This document shows positions 39,864 to 49,946 of a DNA stretch of 64,000 bases, one piece after another; the first letter of the stretch is position 1, and each line of letters opens with the position of its first letter. The stretch covers positions 51,185 to 115,184 of the forward strand of contig CABUQV010000005.1 of the NCBI GenBank assembly GCA_902493855.1. The letters run 5' to 3'. Both the position numbers and the translations under genes were made by a program. This DNA is from an uncultured Collinsella sp. GTDB lineage: Bacteria > Actinomycetota > Coriobacteriia > Coriobacteriales > Coriobacteriaceae. A model generated the notes under the pieces. That model did not search any database. It had not been told where the DNA came from and worked only from the letters and a program-made list of their open reading frames with translations.

Positions 39864-41018
39864 TTAGAAGCTGCCGCGCTTGAGGAAGTCGGGAAGCTCA
39901 AACTGATCGTTGCCAAAGTTGGGCAGCTCGGTACCACCGACGTTGCGAGTCGGGGCAGCCTGAGCGGGGCTGGCAGCCGGAGCAGTGCGTTGCGGCTCAG
40001 CAGAAGCAGCAGCCTTGCTCTGGGACTGCTGGGCAGCGAAGAGCTCGTCCTGACGGTTGACGTTGGAGTCGGAGAAGCCCGTAGCGATAACGGTGATGCG
40101 CACCTGGTCGCCCAGGGACTCGTCAACAACGGTACCGAAGATGATGTTGGCCTCGGGGTCGACAGCATTGGCGACAACGTCGGCGGCGTCGCTGATCTCT
40201 TGGATGCCCAGATCCTTGGAGCCGGCGATGGAAAGCAGGACGCGCGTAGCACCATCGATAGAGCTCTCGAGAAGCGGGCTGGAAATAGCCTGCTGGGCGG
40301 CGTCGACGGCACGAGTATCCCCAGAAGCGGTACCGATACCCATCATGGCGGTGCCGGCCTGCTTCATGATGGTCTTAACATCGGCGAAGTCCAGGTTGAT
40401 GATGCCCGGGACGGTGATGAGGTCGGTGATGCCCTGGGTACCCTGGGAAAGGACGCCATCGGCAATAGCGAAGGCCTCGAGCATGGTGGTCTTCTTCTCG
40501 GCGATGTCGAGCAGCTTGTCGTTAGGGATAACGATCATGGTGTCGACGCAATCGGAAAGGGTCTTAATGCCCTCTTCGGCGCTCTTCTTACGCTTGCGGC
40601 CCTCGAAGGTGAAGGGCTTGGTCACGACGGCGACGGTCAGCGCGCCGACCTCGTTCATCGCGATATCGGCAACGATGGGAGCAGCGCCGGTACCGGTGCC
40701 ACCGCCCTCACCGCAGGTGATGAACACCATGTCGGCGCCAGCGAGCGCCTCGGCAATGTCATCGCGGGACTCATCGGCAGCCTTGCGACCAACCTCGGGG
40801 TTGGCGCCAGCGCCCAGGCCGCGGGTAAGGTCGGTACCGATGTGGACCTTGATATCGGCATCAGAGATCGCGAGTGCCTGAGCATCGGTGTTGATGGCAA
40901 CAAACTCGACGCCGCGAATGCCCTCTTCGATCATTCGATTGACCGCGTTGGTACCGCCGCCGCCGACGCCGACCACCTTAATGACGGCAAGGTAGTTGTT
41001 GATCTCTGTCTCGTGCAT
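39864..41018 (-). CDS. ftsZ: FtsZ, tubulin-like division GTPase
   Basis: This 384-residue protein is read from MHETEINNYLAVIKVVGVGG with CGGAGGACCGAC upstream. GTP-binding blocks are GGGGTNAVNRMIEEGIRGVE, FITCGEGGGTGTGAAPIVAD (tubulin signature) and FAIADGVLSQGTQGITDLI. The T7 synergy loop is INLDFADVKTIMKQAG. The end FELPDFLKRGSF is the conserved C-terminal peptide that binds membrane tethers such as SepF. It is the last gene of the dcw cluster with its own terminator. The gap before it (41019-41217) is AT-richer and probably holds a promoter. Confidence 0.98.
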   Translation of the reverse strand: MHETEINNYLAVIKVVGVGGGGTNAVNRMIEEGIRGVEFVAINTDAQALAISDADIKVHIGTDLTRGLGAGANPEVGRKAADESRDDIAEALAGADMVFITCGEGGGTGTGAAPIVADIAMNEVGALTVAVVTKPFTFEGRKRKKSAEEGIKTLSDCVDTMIVIPNDKLLDIAEKKTTMLEAFAIADGVLSQGTQGITDLITVPGIINLDFADVKTIMKQAGTAMMGIGTASGDTRAVDAAQQAISSPLLESSIDGATRVLLSIAGSKDLGIQEISDAADVVANAVDPEANIIFGTVVDESLGDQVRITVIATGFSDSNVNRQDELFAAQQSQSKAAASAEPQRTAPAASPAQAAPTRNVGGTELPNFGNDQFELPDFLKRGSF

Positions 41019-41217
41019 GTCGGTCCTCCGAACAAAGGTTATAGCCATAGCATGGGTTGACCCCTGCGCACATTAACCTTCAGGTTGAAAGTAAATGCAA
41101 AGGTAAACCGTATTATGTTTGCACATTATGAACGTATCAGTCAAATAATTGACCGTGAAAACCAAACAAACCAGATAAACGGCGTGGTATGGCCCCTCAA
41201 CAAAGCCACGAACGGCG

Positions 41218-42483
41218 CTAAGCGGTCGGTGCGTTTCTAAACGTATAGTTGCCGGGGGACCGAACATTAATGTAGGTTACGCCCTCTACCTGCGACAGAA
41301 GCTTGGTCACGACGCGTTCCTTCTTGGCGATATCGTCAGAATCGCCCAGCGAGACCTCAACGCCATTATCAAGATTCGCCGAGATGGCCTCGACCGAAGG
41401 TATGGAAATATCTTTGATCTGCGCCAAGAATTCGCCGGAAAAACCACGCACGTAATCCAGGCCCGCTTTAACGGCCTTGGAAGAAACAGCCTGCCCCGAG
41501 ACCGGCTCGACATCGGCCGAGACATCGGTGAGCAGCACGGCTCCGTAATGCTTGGCCAGCGCCAACGCAGCATCGATACCGCTCAATGTGTTGGCGCCCT
41601 CCCCCGAAGTGACGACATTTCCCTGGTCGTCCACCTCCACAGAGGTCGAAAGCGGTGCGATCCAGGTGTCATCGTCGCCGATGGCCCAGGCAAGATCGTC
41701 GGAACTTATATAAGCGATCGCGGTAACCTTGCGCTCCGTCGGCGTAATGACGAGCGTGTGGGGAAACTGTCGTTGAACGTCCACGCCCGAGACCCACGGG
41801 TTCTGCTTGAGGTCTTCGGCGATCTGGTCGGGATTTACGTTAAAGAGCGATGTGTTCTCGGGCACGTTGATCAGCTGTATGGCATCGTGCTTGGTCACGT
41901 GTTCGCTGCCCTCGATCTGAATATCGGTAGCGGCAAACAGGCCGGAATTGATAACGACGATGGCAACGACGGCAAGCACGGCCACAGCCGCCAAGATACC
42001 GCCCACGATTTTGCCCTTGCCCTTAACGGCAGAAGCGGCATCGGACGTCTTACTCGCCATGGCGCCAAGAGACGACAGCGGATTGATACCTTTTTTGGTC
42101 GCAGACGCCTTCGTGGCGGGCACCGACGTCAACGAGCGCGGCTTGGCAGCGCCCAACGTACGGCCGGAATGCGTCACTTTAGCCCCCAGCGACGGCTTGG
42201 GCGTCACCATGGGGCGAGAGGGCTTGGCACCCATCGCCGGCTTGGACGTCACCGAGGGGCGCGGAGCCGGGTGAACCGTCTTTTTTGCGACAGGGCGTCC
42301 ACCAAGTTGCGAGCCGACGACCGGACGCTTAGCGGACCGTACGGATCCAGCAGGCTTGGGGGACACAGAGGGTTTACGTTGAGACTGGACGGGTGCGCCG
42401 GAACGCCCTCCGGCGCGGCGGAAGGTAGGTTTCGATGCTCTAGAAGCCGAGGAATTTAACTTCCGGTCTGAGCTCGATGCCAT
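41218..42483 (-). CDS. ftsQ: FtsQ/DivIB-type division protein
   Basis: This is a 421-residue bitopic protein. The first about 165 residues are a long basic Pro/Ser/Lys-rich cytoplasmic tail (KPTFRRAGGRSGAPVQSQRK, VTSKPAMGAKPSRPMVTPKP). One membrane helix follows (GILAAVAVLAVVAIVVINSG). The outer part has a POTRA domain (DIQIEGSEHVTKHDAIQLIN, FPHTLVITPTERK) and a beta domain. The N-terminal tail is much longer than in most relatives. Its start overlaps the murB end by 44 bases. Confidence 0.92.
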   Translation of the reverse strand: MASSSDRKLNSSASRASKPTFRRAGGRSGAPVQSQRKPSVSPKPAGSVRSAKRPVVGSQLGGRPVAKKTVHPAPRPSVTSKPAMGAKPSRPMVTPKPSLGAKVTHSGRTLGAAKPRSLTSVPATKASATKKGINPLSSLGAMASKTSDAASAVKGKGKIVGGILAAVAVLAVVAIVVINSGLFAATDIQIEGSEHVTKHDAIQLINVPENTSLFNVNPDQIAEDLKQNPWVSGVDVQRQFPHTLVITPTERKVTAIAYISSDDLAWAIGDDDTWIAPLSTSVEVDDQGNVVTSGEGANTLSGIDAALALAKHYGAVLLTDVSADVEPVSGQAVSSKAVKAGLDYVRGFSGEFLAQIKDISIPSVEAISANLDNGVEVSLGDSDDIAKKERVVTKLLSQVEGVTYINVRSPGNYTFRNAPTA

Positions 42484-43351
42484 ACGCCTCCCTCACCTTT
42501 CCGTGCACATGCCTGATAACCGCGGCCACGTCATCGGCCGAGGCGGTACCGTTATTAACGATAAAATTAGCGTGTACGGGCGAAACTTCCGCACCGCCAA
42601 TCGAAAAACCCTTTAATCCACAATCCTCAATCAGCTTGCCAACACTCGCGTCGGGCGGATTGCGAAAGACCGACCCGCAAGAAGCGCGACCCATGGGCTG
42701 CGTGCGTTTGCGCCGCGTCAGGTACCGCTCCATACGCTCGCGAATATCGACCTTGGGCGCAGGTTTGAGCTTGAGCACGCACTCGAGAATAATCTCGTTA
42801 CGCGGCAGGCTGCACTCACGGTAGCCCCAGGCAATCTCAGACCCCGCATAATGTTTAATGCCAGATACCGGGTCAAACGTGACCACATCCTCGACAAGCG
42901 AACCTATCCACTCGGTCCGCGTACCGGCGTTCATGGATACGGCGCCGCCGACCGAGCCGGGGATGCCAACCGCAAACTCAAGGCCCGAAAGCCCGCGCGA
43001 CAGGGCATCGTTGACCAAACGCGCGAACATAACGCCCGCGCCAACGGTCAGCGTGCAACCGTCCTCGGCAACAACCGTGCGCTGAAACTCACGCCCCAGC
43101 GAAATGACGGCGCCGCGATAGCCCGCATCGGCAACAAGCAAATTAGATCCCTTGCCGATAATGACCCACGGCACCTGCTCACGATCGAGCACTGCCACGG
43201 CACGACGAAGGGCATGATAGCTATGGCACGTCACGAAGAGGTCGGCCTTGCCGCCGATACGATAACTCGTATGACGCGCAAGGCGTTCACCCTCGACTAC
43301 ATCCGTGTCAATCATGCCCGAAAGCGCCATGACGGCGTTAAACAGACCCAT
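42440..43351 (-). CDS. murB: MurB, UDP-N-acetylenolpyruvoylglucosamine reductase
   Basis: This 303-residue FAD enzyme makes UDP-MurNAc. FAD-binding blocks are HTSYRIGGKADLF and VIIGKGSNLLVADAGYRG; next come LEFAVGIPGSVGGAVSMNAG and the catalytic region RTQPMGRASCGSVFRNPPDA (Ser/Cys at the proton-donor place), with VSPVHANFIVNNGTASADDV near the end. It is a type IIa-like short form. It starts 5 bases after the murC stop. Confidence 0.96.
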   Translation of the reverse strand: MGLFNAVMALSGMIDTDVVEGERLARHTSYRIGGKADLFVTCHSYHALRRAVAVLDREQVPWVIIGKGSNLLVADAGYRGAVISLGREFQRTVVAEDGCTLTVGAGVMFARLVNDALSRGLSGLEFAVGIPGSVGGAVSMNAGTRTEWIGSLVEDVVTFDPVSGIKHYAGSEIAWGYRECSLPRNEIILECVLKLKPAPKVDIRERMERYLTRRKRTQPMGRASCGSVFRNPPDASVGKLIEDCGLKGFSIGGAEVSPVHANFIVNNGTASADDVAAVIRHVHGKVREAYGIELRPEVKFLGF

Positions 43352-43356
43352 AGGGG

Positions 43357-44775
43357 CTAAGCGTCTTTCTTGGCAGTCAGATACTCGATGAACTCAGGGC
43401 CAACGGTCGTAACGTCGCCGGCGCCCATAGTAAGCAGCAGATCGCCCTCACCTACCATCTTCTCGAGCTCACGATTGAGCTCGAGACGGCTGGAGCAGTA
43501 CACGACCTCCTTGCCGGGGTGCTTGGCGCGCACAGTGTCGGCGAGCATCTTGGAGGTAACGCCCGGAATCGGCATCTCGCCGGCAGAGAACACATCGATG
43601 AGCAGCAGCTTATCGGCATTAGCGAAGGCATCGGCAAAGTCATCGCACAGCGCCTGCAAACGCGAATAGCGGTGCGGCTGGAACACGACGTCGACATGCT
43701 TATAACCCAGCGACGAGGCGGCGGCAAGCGTCGCCTTGATCTCGGTGGGGTGATGGCCGTAGTCATCGACCACGGTGATGCCGTCAATATCGCCCACATG
43801 GGTAAAGCGGCGACGGACGCCCTCAAAGCTTGAAAGCGCCTCGGCTGCGGCGTCGACGTCGAGGCCCAGGACATGGGCAACGGTTAGCACTGCCGTGGCG
43901 TTGAGCATGTTGTGGCGACCGGGGTTGCTCTTGATCTCCACAGCGTGCTCAGTGCCGTCCTCAAAGCGAACGATAAAGTCGCTCTGGATGCCCTTGACAT
44001 CCGGGTGCATGCAGACGATGTCGTTGCTCTCGGCAAAGCCGTAGGAAAGCACGTGACGGCCCGTCGACTTGGCGAGCTCGACCAGATGCGGGTCCTCACC
44101 GCAGACGATGACGGTGCCGTCCTCGCCCACCAGGCTCATGAATTTGGCGAAAGTCGCCTCGATCTCCTCGATACCCGAGTAGTGATCGAGGTGGTCGGCC
44201 TCGACGTTGGTCACAATGACCACGTTGGGGTTCAGGAACAGGAAGGAACTGTCGGACTCGTCGGCCTCGGCGACAAAGTAGTCGCCCGAGCCGTTCTTGC
44301 CGTTCGTGTCATAGCCCTCGACGATGCCACCGATCAGGAAGCTCGGATCCAGACCCATGCGGTCGAGCATGGTGGCGCACATCGAAGACGTGGTGGTCTT
44401 GCCATGCGTGCCGGCAACAGCGACGGTGGTGTAGCCGTGGCCCAAAGCAGAGAGCATCTTGGCACGGGGCCACACGGGAATACCAAGCTCGCGAGCGCGC
44501 ACGAGTTCAGGGTTGGACTCCGGAATAGCGGTGGAGACAACAACCACGTCGGGCTTGACCTCGTCGATCGTGGCGGCCTCATGGCCCACATGCACCTTCA
44601 CACCAGCGCGGGTAAGCTGGCGGATATAACGTGACGTCTTAAGGTCGGAGCCGGTAACGGCATAACCGCGCTCGTGCAGAACGAGGGCGATGCCGCTCAT
44701 GCCGGCGCCGCCGATACCGATAAAGTGGGCGCTCTTAAACTCGGGCGCGGAGGTTGCAGTCTGGGAATCAGCCAT
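43357..44775 (-). CDS. murC: MurC, UDP-N-acetylmuramate-L-alanine ligase
   Basis: This 472-residue ligase is read from MADSQTATSAPEFKSAHFIG, preceded by AAGGAGT; a GTG nine codons upstream is possible. UDP-binding GIGGAGMSGIALVLHERGY, ATP loop VAGTHGKTTTSSMCATML, and the Mur signature VEADHLDHYSGIEEI and YGHHPTEIKATLAAA are all present. It adds L-Ala to UDP-MurNAc. It follows murG and precedes murB. Confidence 0.97.
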   Translation of the reverse strand: MADSQTATSAPEFKSAHFIGIGGAGMSGIALVLHERGYAVTGSDLKTSRYIRQLTRAGVKVHVGHEAATIDEVKPDVVVVSTAIPESNPELVRARELGIPVWPRAKMLSALGHGYTTVAVAGTHGKTTTSSMCATMLDRMGLDPSFLIGGIVEGYDTNGKNGSGDYFVAEADESDSSFLFLNPNVVIVTNVEADHLDHYSGIEEIEATFAKFMSLVGEDGTVIVCGEDPHLVELAKSTGRHVLSYGFAESNDIVCMHPDVKGIQSDFIVRFEDGTEHAVEIKSNPGRHNMLNATAVLTVAHVLGLDVDAAAEALSSFEGVRRRFTHVGDIDGITVVDDYGHHPTEIKATLAAASSLGYKHVDVVFQPHRYSRLQALCDDFADAFANADKLLLIDVFSAGEMPIPGVTSKMLADTVRAKHPGKEVVYCSSRLELNRELEKMVGEGDLLLTMGAGDVTTVGPEFIEYLTAKKDA

Positions 44776-44872
44776 GTGCTCGTGTACTCCTTGCGTAAAC
44801 ACTGCCTGTAACCCGTTAACTGTACCGCACCTACCGCATCAGCGCGAGGGCGACCGACGATATCCCGTCTAA

Positions 44873-45988
44873 CTAACGCAAACCCTCTACCGCATCCGCC
44901 AGAAGAGCGGCGGCCCTATCCTGAGCCAGACCACGCGCCGCCTGACGCATGGCGTCGCGTGCCGCCGCGTCATCGACCAGGTGCAGCAGCTCATCGGCAA
45001 AGGCAGAACCGTCGATATCGGCATCGGCGCAGAGCACGCCGGCCCCGGCGTCGACCAGATAACGAGCATTGGTGGTTTGGTGGTCGGCCGTCGCATGCGG
45101 ATACGGCACGAGCACCGAGGGCACGGCGAGCGCAGCGATCTCGGCCACGCTCGATGCGCCCGAACGCGAGAGCACCAAATCGGCAGCAGCCAGCATATCG
45201 CCCATGTTGTCGATGTAAGGCTGGACGCGGTAACGCTTCGCCTCCTCGGGCGTCAGCGCCAAAGCGCGCTCGGTCTCCTCAAAGCCGTCGGCACCCGTCG
45301 AATGCAACACATAGAGGTTCTTGCGCGAAAGCAGCTCGTTTTTGAGCGAAACCACGCGCTCGTTGAGGTGTTGGGCGCCAAGTGAACCGCCAAAGACGAG
45401 CAGCAGCGTAGCGTCCTCGGGAACGCCAAGTGCCTTGCGGCCGCGAGCGCGATCGCCCTCGATCACCGAGCGACGTACGGGGTTGCCGGTCATGAGCACG
45501 TGGTCAGGGTCACCTTCGCGCTCAAAGACCGAACGCGCTGCCGGCACCGAGATGCACACGCGGGCGGCGTGGGAGTTCATCATCTTGTTGGCCAGGCCCG
45601 GAACAGAGTTCTGCTCATGCAGCAGATACGGAACGCCCGCGCCCTTGCACCACCCCAGCAGCGGAACCTCGACATAGGCACCAAAACCAATGGCGGCATC
45701 GGGCTTGCCGACCTTTGAGAAATGACTGGCGAGCGCACGCTTGGCCTTGTTGACACGCCACAGCGAGGTCAGCGCCGTCCAAGGACGGGAGCGGTCGAAG
45801 CCCGTGACCGTAATGGGCACAAAATCAAACCCAGCCTCGGGGACCAGACGACCCTCGAGCTTTCGCGACTGGCCCACGAACACAACATGGTGGCCACGGT
45901 CACGCAGCTCTTCGGCCAAGGCGAGCGCGGGGTTGATGTGTCCTGCCGTGCCGCCGGCTGCAATAGCAACGGTCATTTTATCGGTCAT
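44873..45988 (-). CDS. murG: MurG, lipid II synthase glycosyltransferase
   Basis: This 371-residue GT28 enzyme is read from MTDKMTVAIAAGGTAGHINP with GAAGGGACTACC upstream. Blocks are the G-loop AAGGTAGHINPALALAEELR, GCWCKG-type region PLLGWCKGAGVPYLLHEQNS, GGSLGAQHLNE and the donor-binding SRSGASSVAEIAALAVPSVL. It transfers GlcNAc onto lipid I. It overlaps the ftsW end by 11 bases. Confidence 0.97.
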   Translation of the reverse strand: MTDKMTVAIAAGGTAGHINPALALAEELRDRGHHVVFVGQSRKLEGRLVPEAGFDFVPITVTGFDRSRPWTALTSLWRVNKAKRALASHFSKVGKPDAAIGFGAYVEVPLLGWCKGAGVPYLLHEQNSVPGLANKMMNSHAARVCISVPAARSVFEREGDPDHVLMTGNPVRRSVIEGDRARGRKALGVPEDATLLLVFGGSLGAQHLNERVVSLKNELLSRKNLYVLHSTGADGFEETERALALTPEEAKRYRVQPYIDNMGDMLAAADLVLSRSGASSVAEIAALAVPSVLVPYPHATADHQTTNARYLVDAGAGVLCADADIDGSAFADELLHLVDDAAARDAMRQAARGLAQDRAAALLADAVEGLR

Positions 45989-47504
45989 GGTAGTCCCTTC
46001 GTACACGCGGTCCCTGGTCGTCGGTGCGCAGACGCGCCGACGGGTCCGAGTTCAAATCGATTCGATTATATCCGCCGCCCGCATTGCGAGGAGTGGGGCG
46101 CTGAGGACGACCTTGCGGCGCCGTTCGCTGACGCGGGCGGGCTGCCGGCTCGGTCGCAGAGCCATCCAGGACGGTAAAACCGTTACGCGAAGATCGCTCG
46201 CCGCGCACGTGGGGCACGCCGGCGGTACTCTCATCCATAACGGCAAAGCTCTCGCGGCGACGGTCGTACTCATCGCGACGGGCGCTCTCGTACGAAACGC
46301 GCAGGATCAGACCGGCGAGCATAAGCGACACAATAATCGAAGAGCCGCCGTAGCTAATAAACGGCAACGGTTTGCCCGTCATGGGAAACACGTTGAGGAT
46401 GCCCAACGCGTTAATCAAAAACTGCACCGCGAGAATGACCGCGGAGCCAGACGCCATAAGCGCGCCCCGACGATCGGTCGCCTGTTCGGCAATGCGAAAC
46501 GCCGAATAGATCAGCATCGCAAACACCAAGAAGAACAGCACAGTTCCGACAAAACCGACTTCCTCGCCAATGATGGCCAGGATGTAGTCATTGTGCGCCT
46601 CGGGCAGATACGAGTACTTCATGGTTGAGTTGCCGATGCCACGGCCGAACAGACCGCCCGAGGCAAAGGCCATGATGGCAAGCGTGGCCTGATAGCCGTC
46701 ACCATACTCGTCGGCCCAAGGGTTCAAGGCAACCTGAATACGCACCATACGGTACGGCTCTGCAACAAGCGCAATCACGATCACGAGAATGCCGAAGATT
46801 AGCACGCCGATGATAAATCTGGGGTCGAGACCCGCAAACAACGCCATGCACATGAGGGTCAACAGGATGATCAGGACAGTACCGAAATCGGGCTGGATAA
46901 AGATCAGAAAGAGCGAAATGCCCAAGTAGATGCCCATCTTGCGAAGGAATTCGTTGATGTCGCCACCGGGCGAAAAGAAGCGATCAAGCATGATGGCCGA
47001 ATACGCAATGGCAAATGGCTTTAAAAACTCGGAAGGCTGGAACTGAATACCGGCGATGTTGAGCCAGCGCGTGGCGCCACGGCTGCCGCTGCCCACCAAG
47101 AACACCAGAAGCAGTAGCCCTATCATGCCGATGAGGAAGATCCTGAGCACATCCTCCCCAAACCAGCTGTCCGGCAAAACGCGCACGATGGCAATCAGCG
47201 CCAGAACACCGACCACGGCAAACGCGGCCTGTCGACCCAGAAAAAACGTCGCCGAGCCATTCTCGTGCAGCGCCTCGACCGAAGACGCCGAGTACACCAT
47301 CAGCAGGCCAAAGCATACCAAGGTAAACAAGCAGGCCATGAATATCAAACGGGGGCGCATGATACGGGCGGGAACGCCGGCAATATAGCGTTCGCTAAAC
47401 GACTGCCCGCCGCGACCGGAACGCGGTGTGCTGCGCCGCGAGGAAGCACGGTCCGAGTCGGGCCTCCTCATACCTTGTCGGGGGCTCTCCTCTCTCACCG
47501 GCAA
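45978..47504 (-). CDS. ftsW: FtsW, septal peptidoglycan polymerase (SEDS)
   Basis: This 508-residue protein has a basic N-terminal tail, about ten membrane segments, and SEDS blocks: IAGIQFQPSEFLKPFAIAYS, RIQVALNPWADEYGDGYQAT, YLPEAHNDYILAIIGEEVGF and GKPLPFISYGGSSIIVSLML. After residue about 430 it has a long disordered Arg/Pro-rich tail (RGERSSRNGFTVLDG, RPRQRTAPQGRPQRPTPRN), as often found in actinobacterial FtsW. It polymerises glycan together with FtsI. Confidence 0.96.
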   Translation of the reverse strand: MPVREESPRQGMRRPDSDRASSRRSTPRSGRGGQSFSERYIAGVPARIMRPRLIFMACLFTLVCFGLLMVYSASSVEALHENGSATFFLGRQAAFAVVGVLALIAIVRVLPDSWFGEDVLRIFLIGMIGLLLLVFLVGSGSRGATRWLNIAGIQFQPSEFLKPFAIAYSAIMLDRFFSPGGDINEFLRKMGIYLGISLFLIFIQPDFGTVLIILLTLMCMALFAGLDPRFIIGVLIFGILVIVIALVAEPYRMVRIQVALNPWADEYGDGYQATLAIMAFASGGLFGRGIGNSTMKYSYLPEAHNDYILAIIGEEVGFVGTVLFFLVFAMLIYSAFRIAEQATDRRGALMASGSAVILAVQFLINALGILNVFPMTGKPLPFISYGGSSIIVSLMLAGLILRVSYESARRDEYDRRRESFAVMDESTAGVPHVRGERSSRNGFTVLDGSATEPAARPRQRTAPQGRPQRPTPRNAGGGYNRIDLNSDPSARLRTDDQGPRVRRDYHDR

Positions 47505-47507
47505 CCC

Positions 47508-48914
47508 CTATTCCATTTGCGATTTCGCCGCAGCGGCAAGCTGGGCCACATAGTCCTTAAACACGCGGCCGCGCTCCTCATAGCCCGAAAACTCATCGAA
47601 CGAAGAGCAGGCAGGAGAAAGTAAGATCACATCGCCACGGCTCGACAGCGAACGGGCAACGTCCACGGCGTCGCGCAGGTCATCCGCCTGAGCGATATCC
47701 ACATCGCCATCGACATCGGCCTCGTCCATAGCGGCGGTGAAGCGCTCGCGCGCATCGCCAAAGCAGACGACCGAGCGTACGTTGTCCATAACGACGCGTG
47801 CGAAGTCCGTGAGCGGCGTGCCCTTATCATGGCCGCCGAGCAGCAAGATCACGTCGTCATCGGGAAATGCCGTCAGTGCCTTCTCGACCGCATCGGTGTT
47901 GGTCGCCTTGGAATCGTTGACGTAGCGCACACCGTCAATCTCGCCACACGGCTCCACGCGGTGCTCGAGCGGCTGGAACGAGGCCAGACCGCGGCAGACA
48001 CCATCGACATCGGCACCGACTGCCAGGGCAGCCGTGGCAGCGCACAGGGCATTGATAACATTGTGATGGCCCGAGATCTTGAGCTCGGATGCAGCGATGA
48101 GCGGGGTCTCGACGCCCTTCAGGCGCACGACCATCTTGCCGTCGCGCACAAAGGCGGCATCCTCGCCCTCGGGCTCGTCAAAGGCAACCTTGCAGATGCG
48201 ACGACCCGGCGTGTAGATGTACTCATCGAACTCGTGAATGCCGGCGTCTTCGACGTCGACAACCGCCAGATCGTCATCGACCATATTGTCAAACAGTTTG
48301 ATCTTGGCAAGCGCATAGTTCTTATGGCTCTTATGCCAGCCCAAGTGGTCGGGAGTGATGTTGAGCAGCACCGCCACGCGGGGGTGGAGCTCGGTGGTCG
48401 TAGCAATCTGATAGCTCGAGAGCTCAGCCACAAACCACTCGTTGTGGGCTCGGCCGTCAATCTCGTTGACCGGCGGCTCGCCGATGTTGCCGACAGCAAC
48501 GCTGGCCTCGCCGGCAGCCTTGAGCAGATAATCAGTCAGCGACGTGGTGGTCGTCTTGCCGTTGGTGCCCGTGATGGCAATCCAGTTATCGGGCGACAGG
48601 CGATAGGCAAACTCGGGCTCACCCATAATCTGGGCGGCATGCTCGCGCCCGGCCTTAAAGAAGCCCGAGAACTCCGAGATGCCCGGGCACGTCACGCATA
48701 CGTCATAGGCGCCCTCGACCTGTTCGGTCCCATAGACAAACGACGCACCAGCAGCCTCGAGCGCACGCGTGGCGTCATTGGGCTCAGAGGTGCCGCCGCC
48801 ATACACGGTAACGGCGCTTACGCGCTCGGGATGTGCCAGCGCCCAGCGGGCGACATCGAGACCGGATTTGCCCTGACCCAAAACGAGCAGGCTAAAGACA
48901 TCAGCAAGAGGCAT
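47508..48914 (-). CDS. murD: MurD, UDP-MurNAc-L-Ala-D-Glu ligase
   Basis: This 468-residue ligase has an N-terminal substrate-binding part (LVLGQGKSGLDVARWALAHP), the ATP loop AITGTNGKTTTTSLTDYLLK, LLNITPDHLGWHKSHKNYAL, RVEPCGEIDGVRYVNDSKAT (conserved YVNDSKATN) and LLLGGHDKGTPLTDFA. It adds D-Glu. It begins 9 bases after mraY and ends 3 bases before ftsW. Confidence 0.97.
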   Translation of the reverse strand: MPLADVFSLLVLGQGKSGLDVARWALAHPERVSAVTVYGGGTSEPNDATRALEAAGASFVYGTEQVEGAYDVCVTCPGISEFSGFFKAGREHAAQIMGEPEFAYRLSPDNWIAITGTNGKTTTTSLTDYLLKAAGEASVAVGNIGEPPVNEIDGRAHNEWFVAELSSYQIATTTELHPRVAVLLNITPDHLGWHKSHKNYALAKIKLFDNMVDDDLAVVDVEDAGIHEFDEYIYTPGRRICKVAFDEPEGEDAAFVRDGKMVVRLKGVETPLIAASELKISGHHNVINALCAATAALAVGADVDGVCRGLASFQPLEHRVEPCGEIDGVRYVNDSKATNTDAVEKALTAFPDDDVILLLGGHDKGTPLTDFARVVMDNVRSVVCFGDARERFTAAMDEADVDGDVDIAQADDLRDAVDVARSLSSRGDVILLSPACSSFDEFSGYEERGRVFKDYVAQLAAAAKSQME

Positions 48915-48923
48915 GAAAGACCA

Positions 48924-49943
48924 CTATCCCAACTGGAAGAACAGAGCAAGGCCAACGGCACCAAAGGCCGCAGCGATAATCCAAAAACGGATGACGACCT
49001 TGGTCTCGGCCCAGCCCTTCTTTTCGAAATGATGATGGATGGGCGCCATAAGGAAGACGCGCTTGTGCGTAAAGTGGAAGTAGACAACCTGAATCATGAC
49101 TGACAGGGTCTCAACGATAAACAGGCCGCCGATGATGAGGGAAACGACCTCGGTGTTGGTCATGATGGACGTGCAGGCAAACGCGGCGCCCAGGGCAAGC
49201 GAGCCGGTATCGCCCATAAAGATGCTCGCCGGATAGCAGTTGAACCACAGAAAGCCCAAGCAGGCACCGGCACACGCGGTGCAGAAGATGGACAGGTTCA
49301 CGTCTCCGTGCAAAAACGCCATGGCAGCCATGGCGAGCATGGCGATCATGGAGGTGCCGCCAGCAAGACCGTCAAGGCCATCAGTCAGGTTCACGGCATT
49401 GGAAAGACCGGCAATCATCAGCCAGCAAAAGACAATGTAGAGCCACGGGAACGAAAGGCCGCAGATAGTGGTCGAAAGAACACCGAGATCAATCGTCAGG
49501 CCGCCGGGAAAACGAATCTCGGGGGCGACGCCGCACCAGTTGACGGCAAGTACCGTAAAGGTGACACAGATAATGGTTAGGCCGATCATCTTGGCATGAG
49601 GCGTCAGACCGAGCGAGCGACCATGCGTAACGGAGGTCAGGTCGTCGATCAGGCCCAGCACGCCGGTCGCCAGCGTGGCGAGGAGCACGAGCACGAGCTC
49701 GGTGGTGAGCTTGCCCATCAGCAGGCAGGTCAGCGAGATCGCGACGAGGATGACAACGCCACCCATGGTGGGCGTTCCCTGCTTAACCAAATGACGCTTG
49801 GGGCCATCGGCACGAACCTGCTGGCCGATACCCTCGACCTTGAGCAGCTTGATCCACCACGGCATGAGCAGCAGCGCAATGGCGGCGGCGATGCCAAGCC
49901 CCAAAAAAGCCTGATACGTTGGATACGAGGGATTGCCGAACAT
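48924..49943 (-). CDS. mraY: MraY, phospho-MurNAc-pentapeptide translocase
   Basis: This 339-residue enzyme has ten membrane segments and makes lipid I. Signatures are VKQGTPTMGGVVILVA, the catalytic Asp pair region LIDDLTSVTHGRSLGL, NAVNLTDGLDGLAGGTSMIA, PASIFMGDTGSLALGAAFAC and LMAPIHHHFEKKGWAETKVV. It lies between murF and murD in standard order. Confidence 0.98.
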   Translation of the reverse strand: MFGNPSYPTYQAFLGLGIAAAIALLLMPWWIKLLKVEGIGQQVRADGPKRHLVKQGTPTMGGVVILVAISLTCLLMGKLTTELVLVLLATLATGVLGLIDDLTSVTHGRSLGLTPHAKMIGLTIICVTFTVLAVNWCGVAPEIRFPGGLTIDLGVLSTTICGLSFPWLYIVFCWLMIAGLSNAVNLTDGLDGLAGGTSMIAMLAMAAMAFLHGDVNLSIFCTACAGACLGFLWFNCYPASIFMGDTGSLALGAAFACTSIMTNTEVVSLIIGGLFIVETLSVMIQVVYFHFTHKRVFLMAPIHHHFEKKGWAETKVVIRFWIIAAAFGAVGLALFFQLG

Positions 49944-49946
49944 GGG

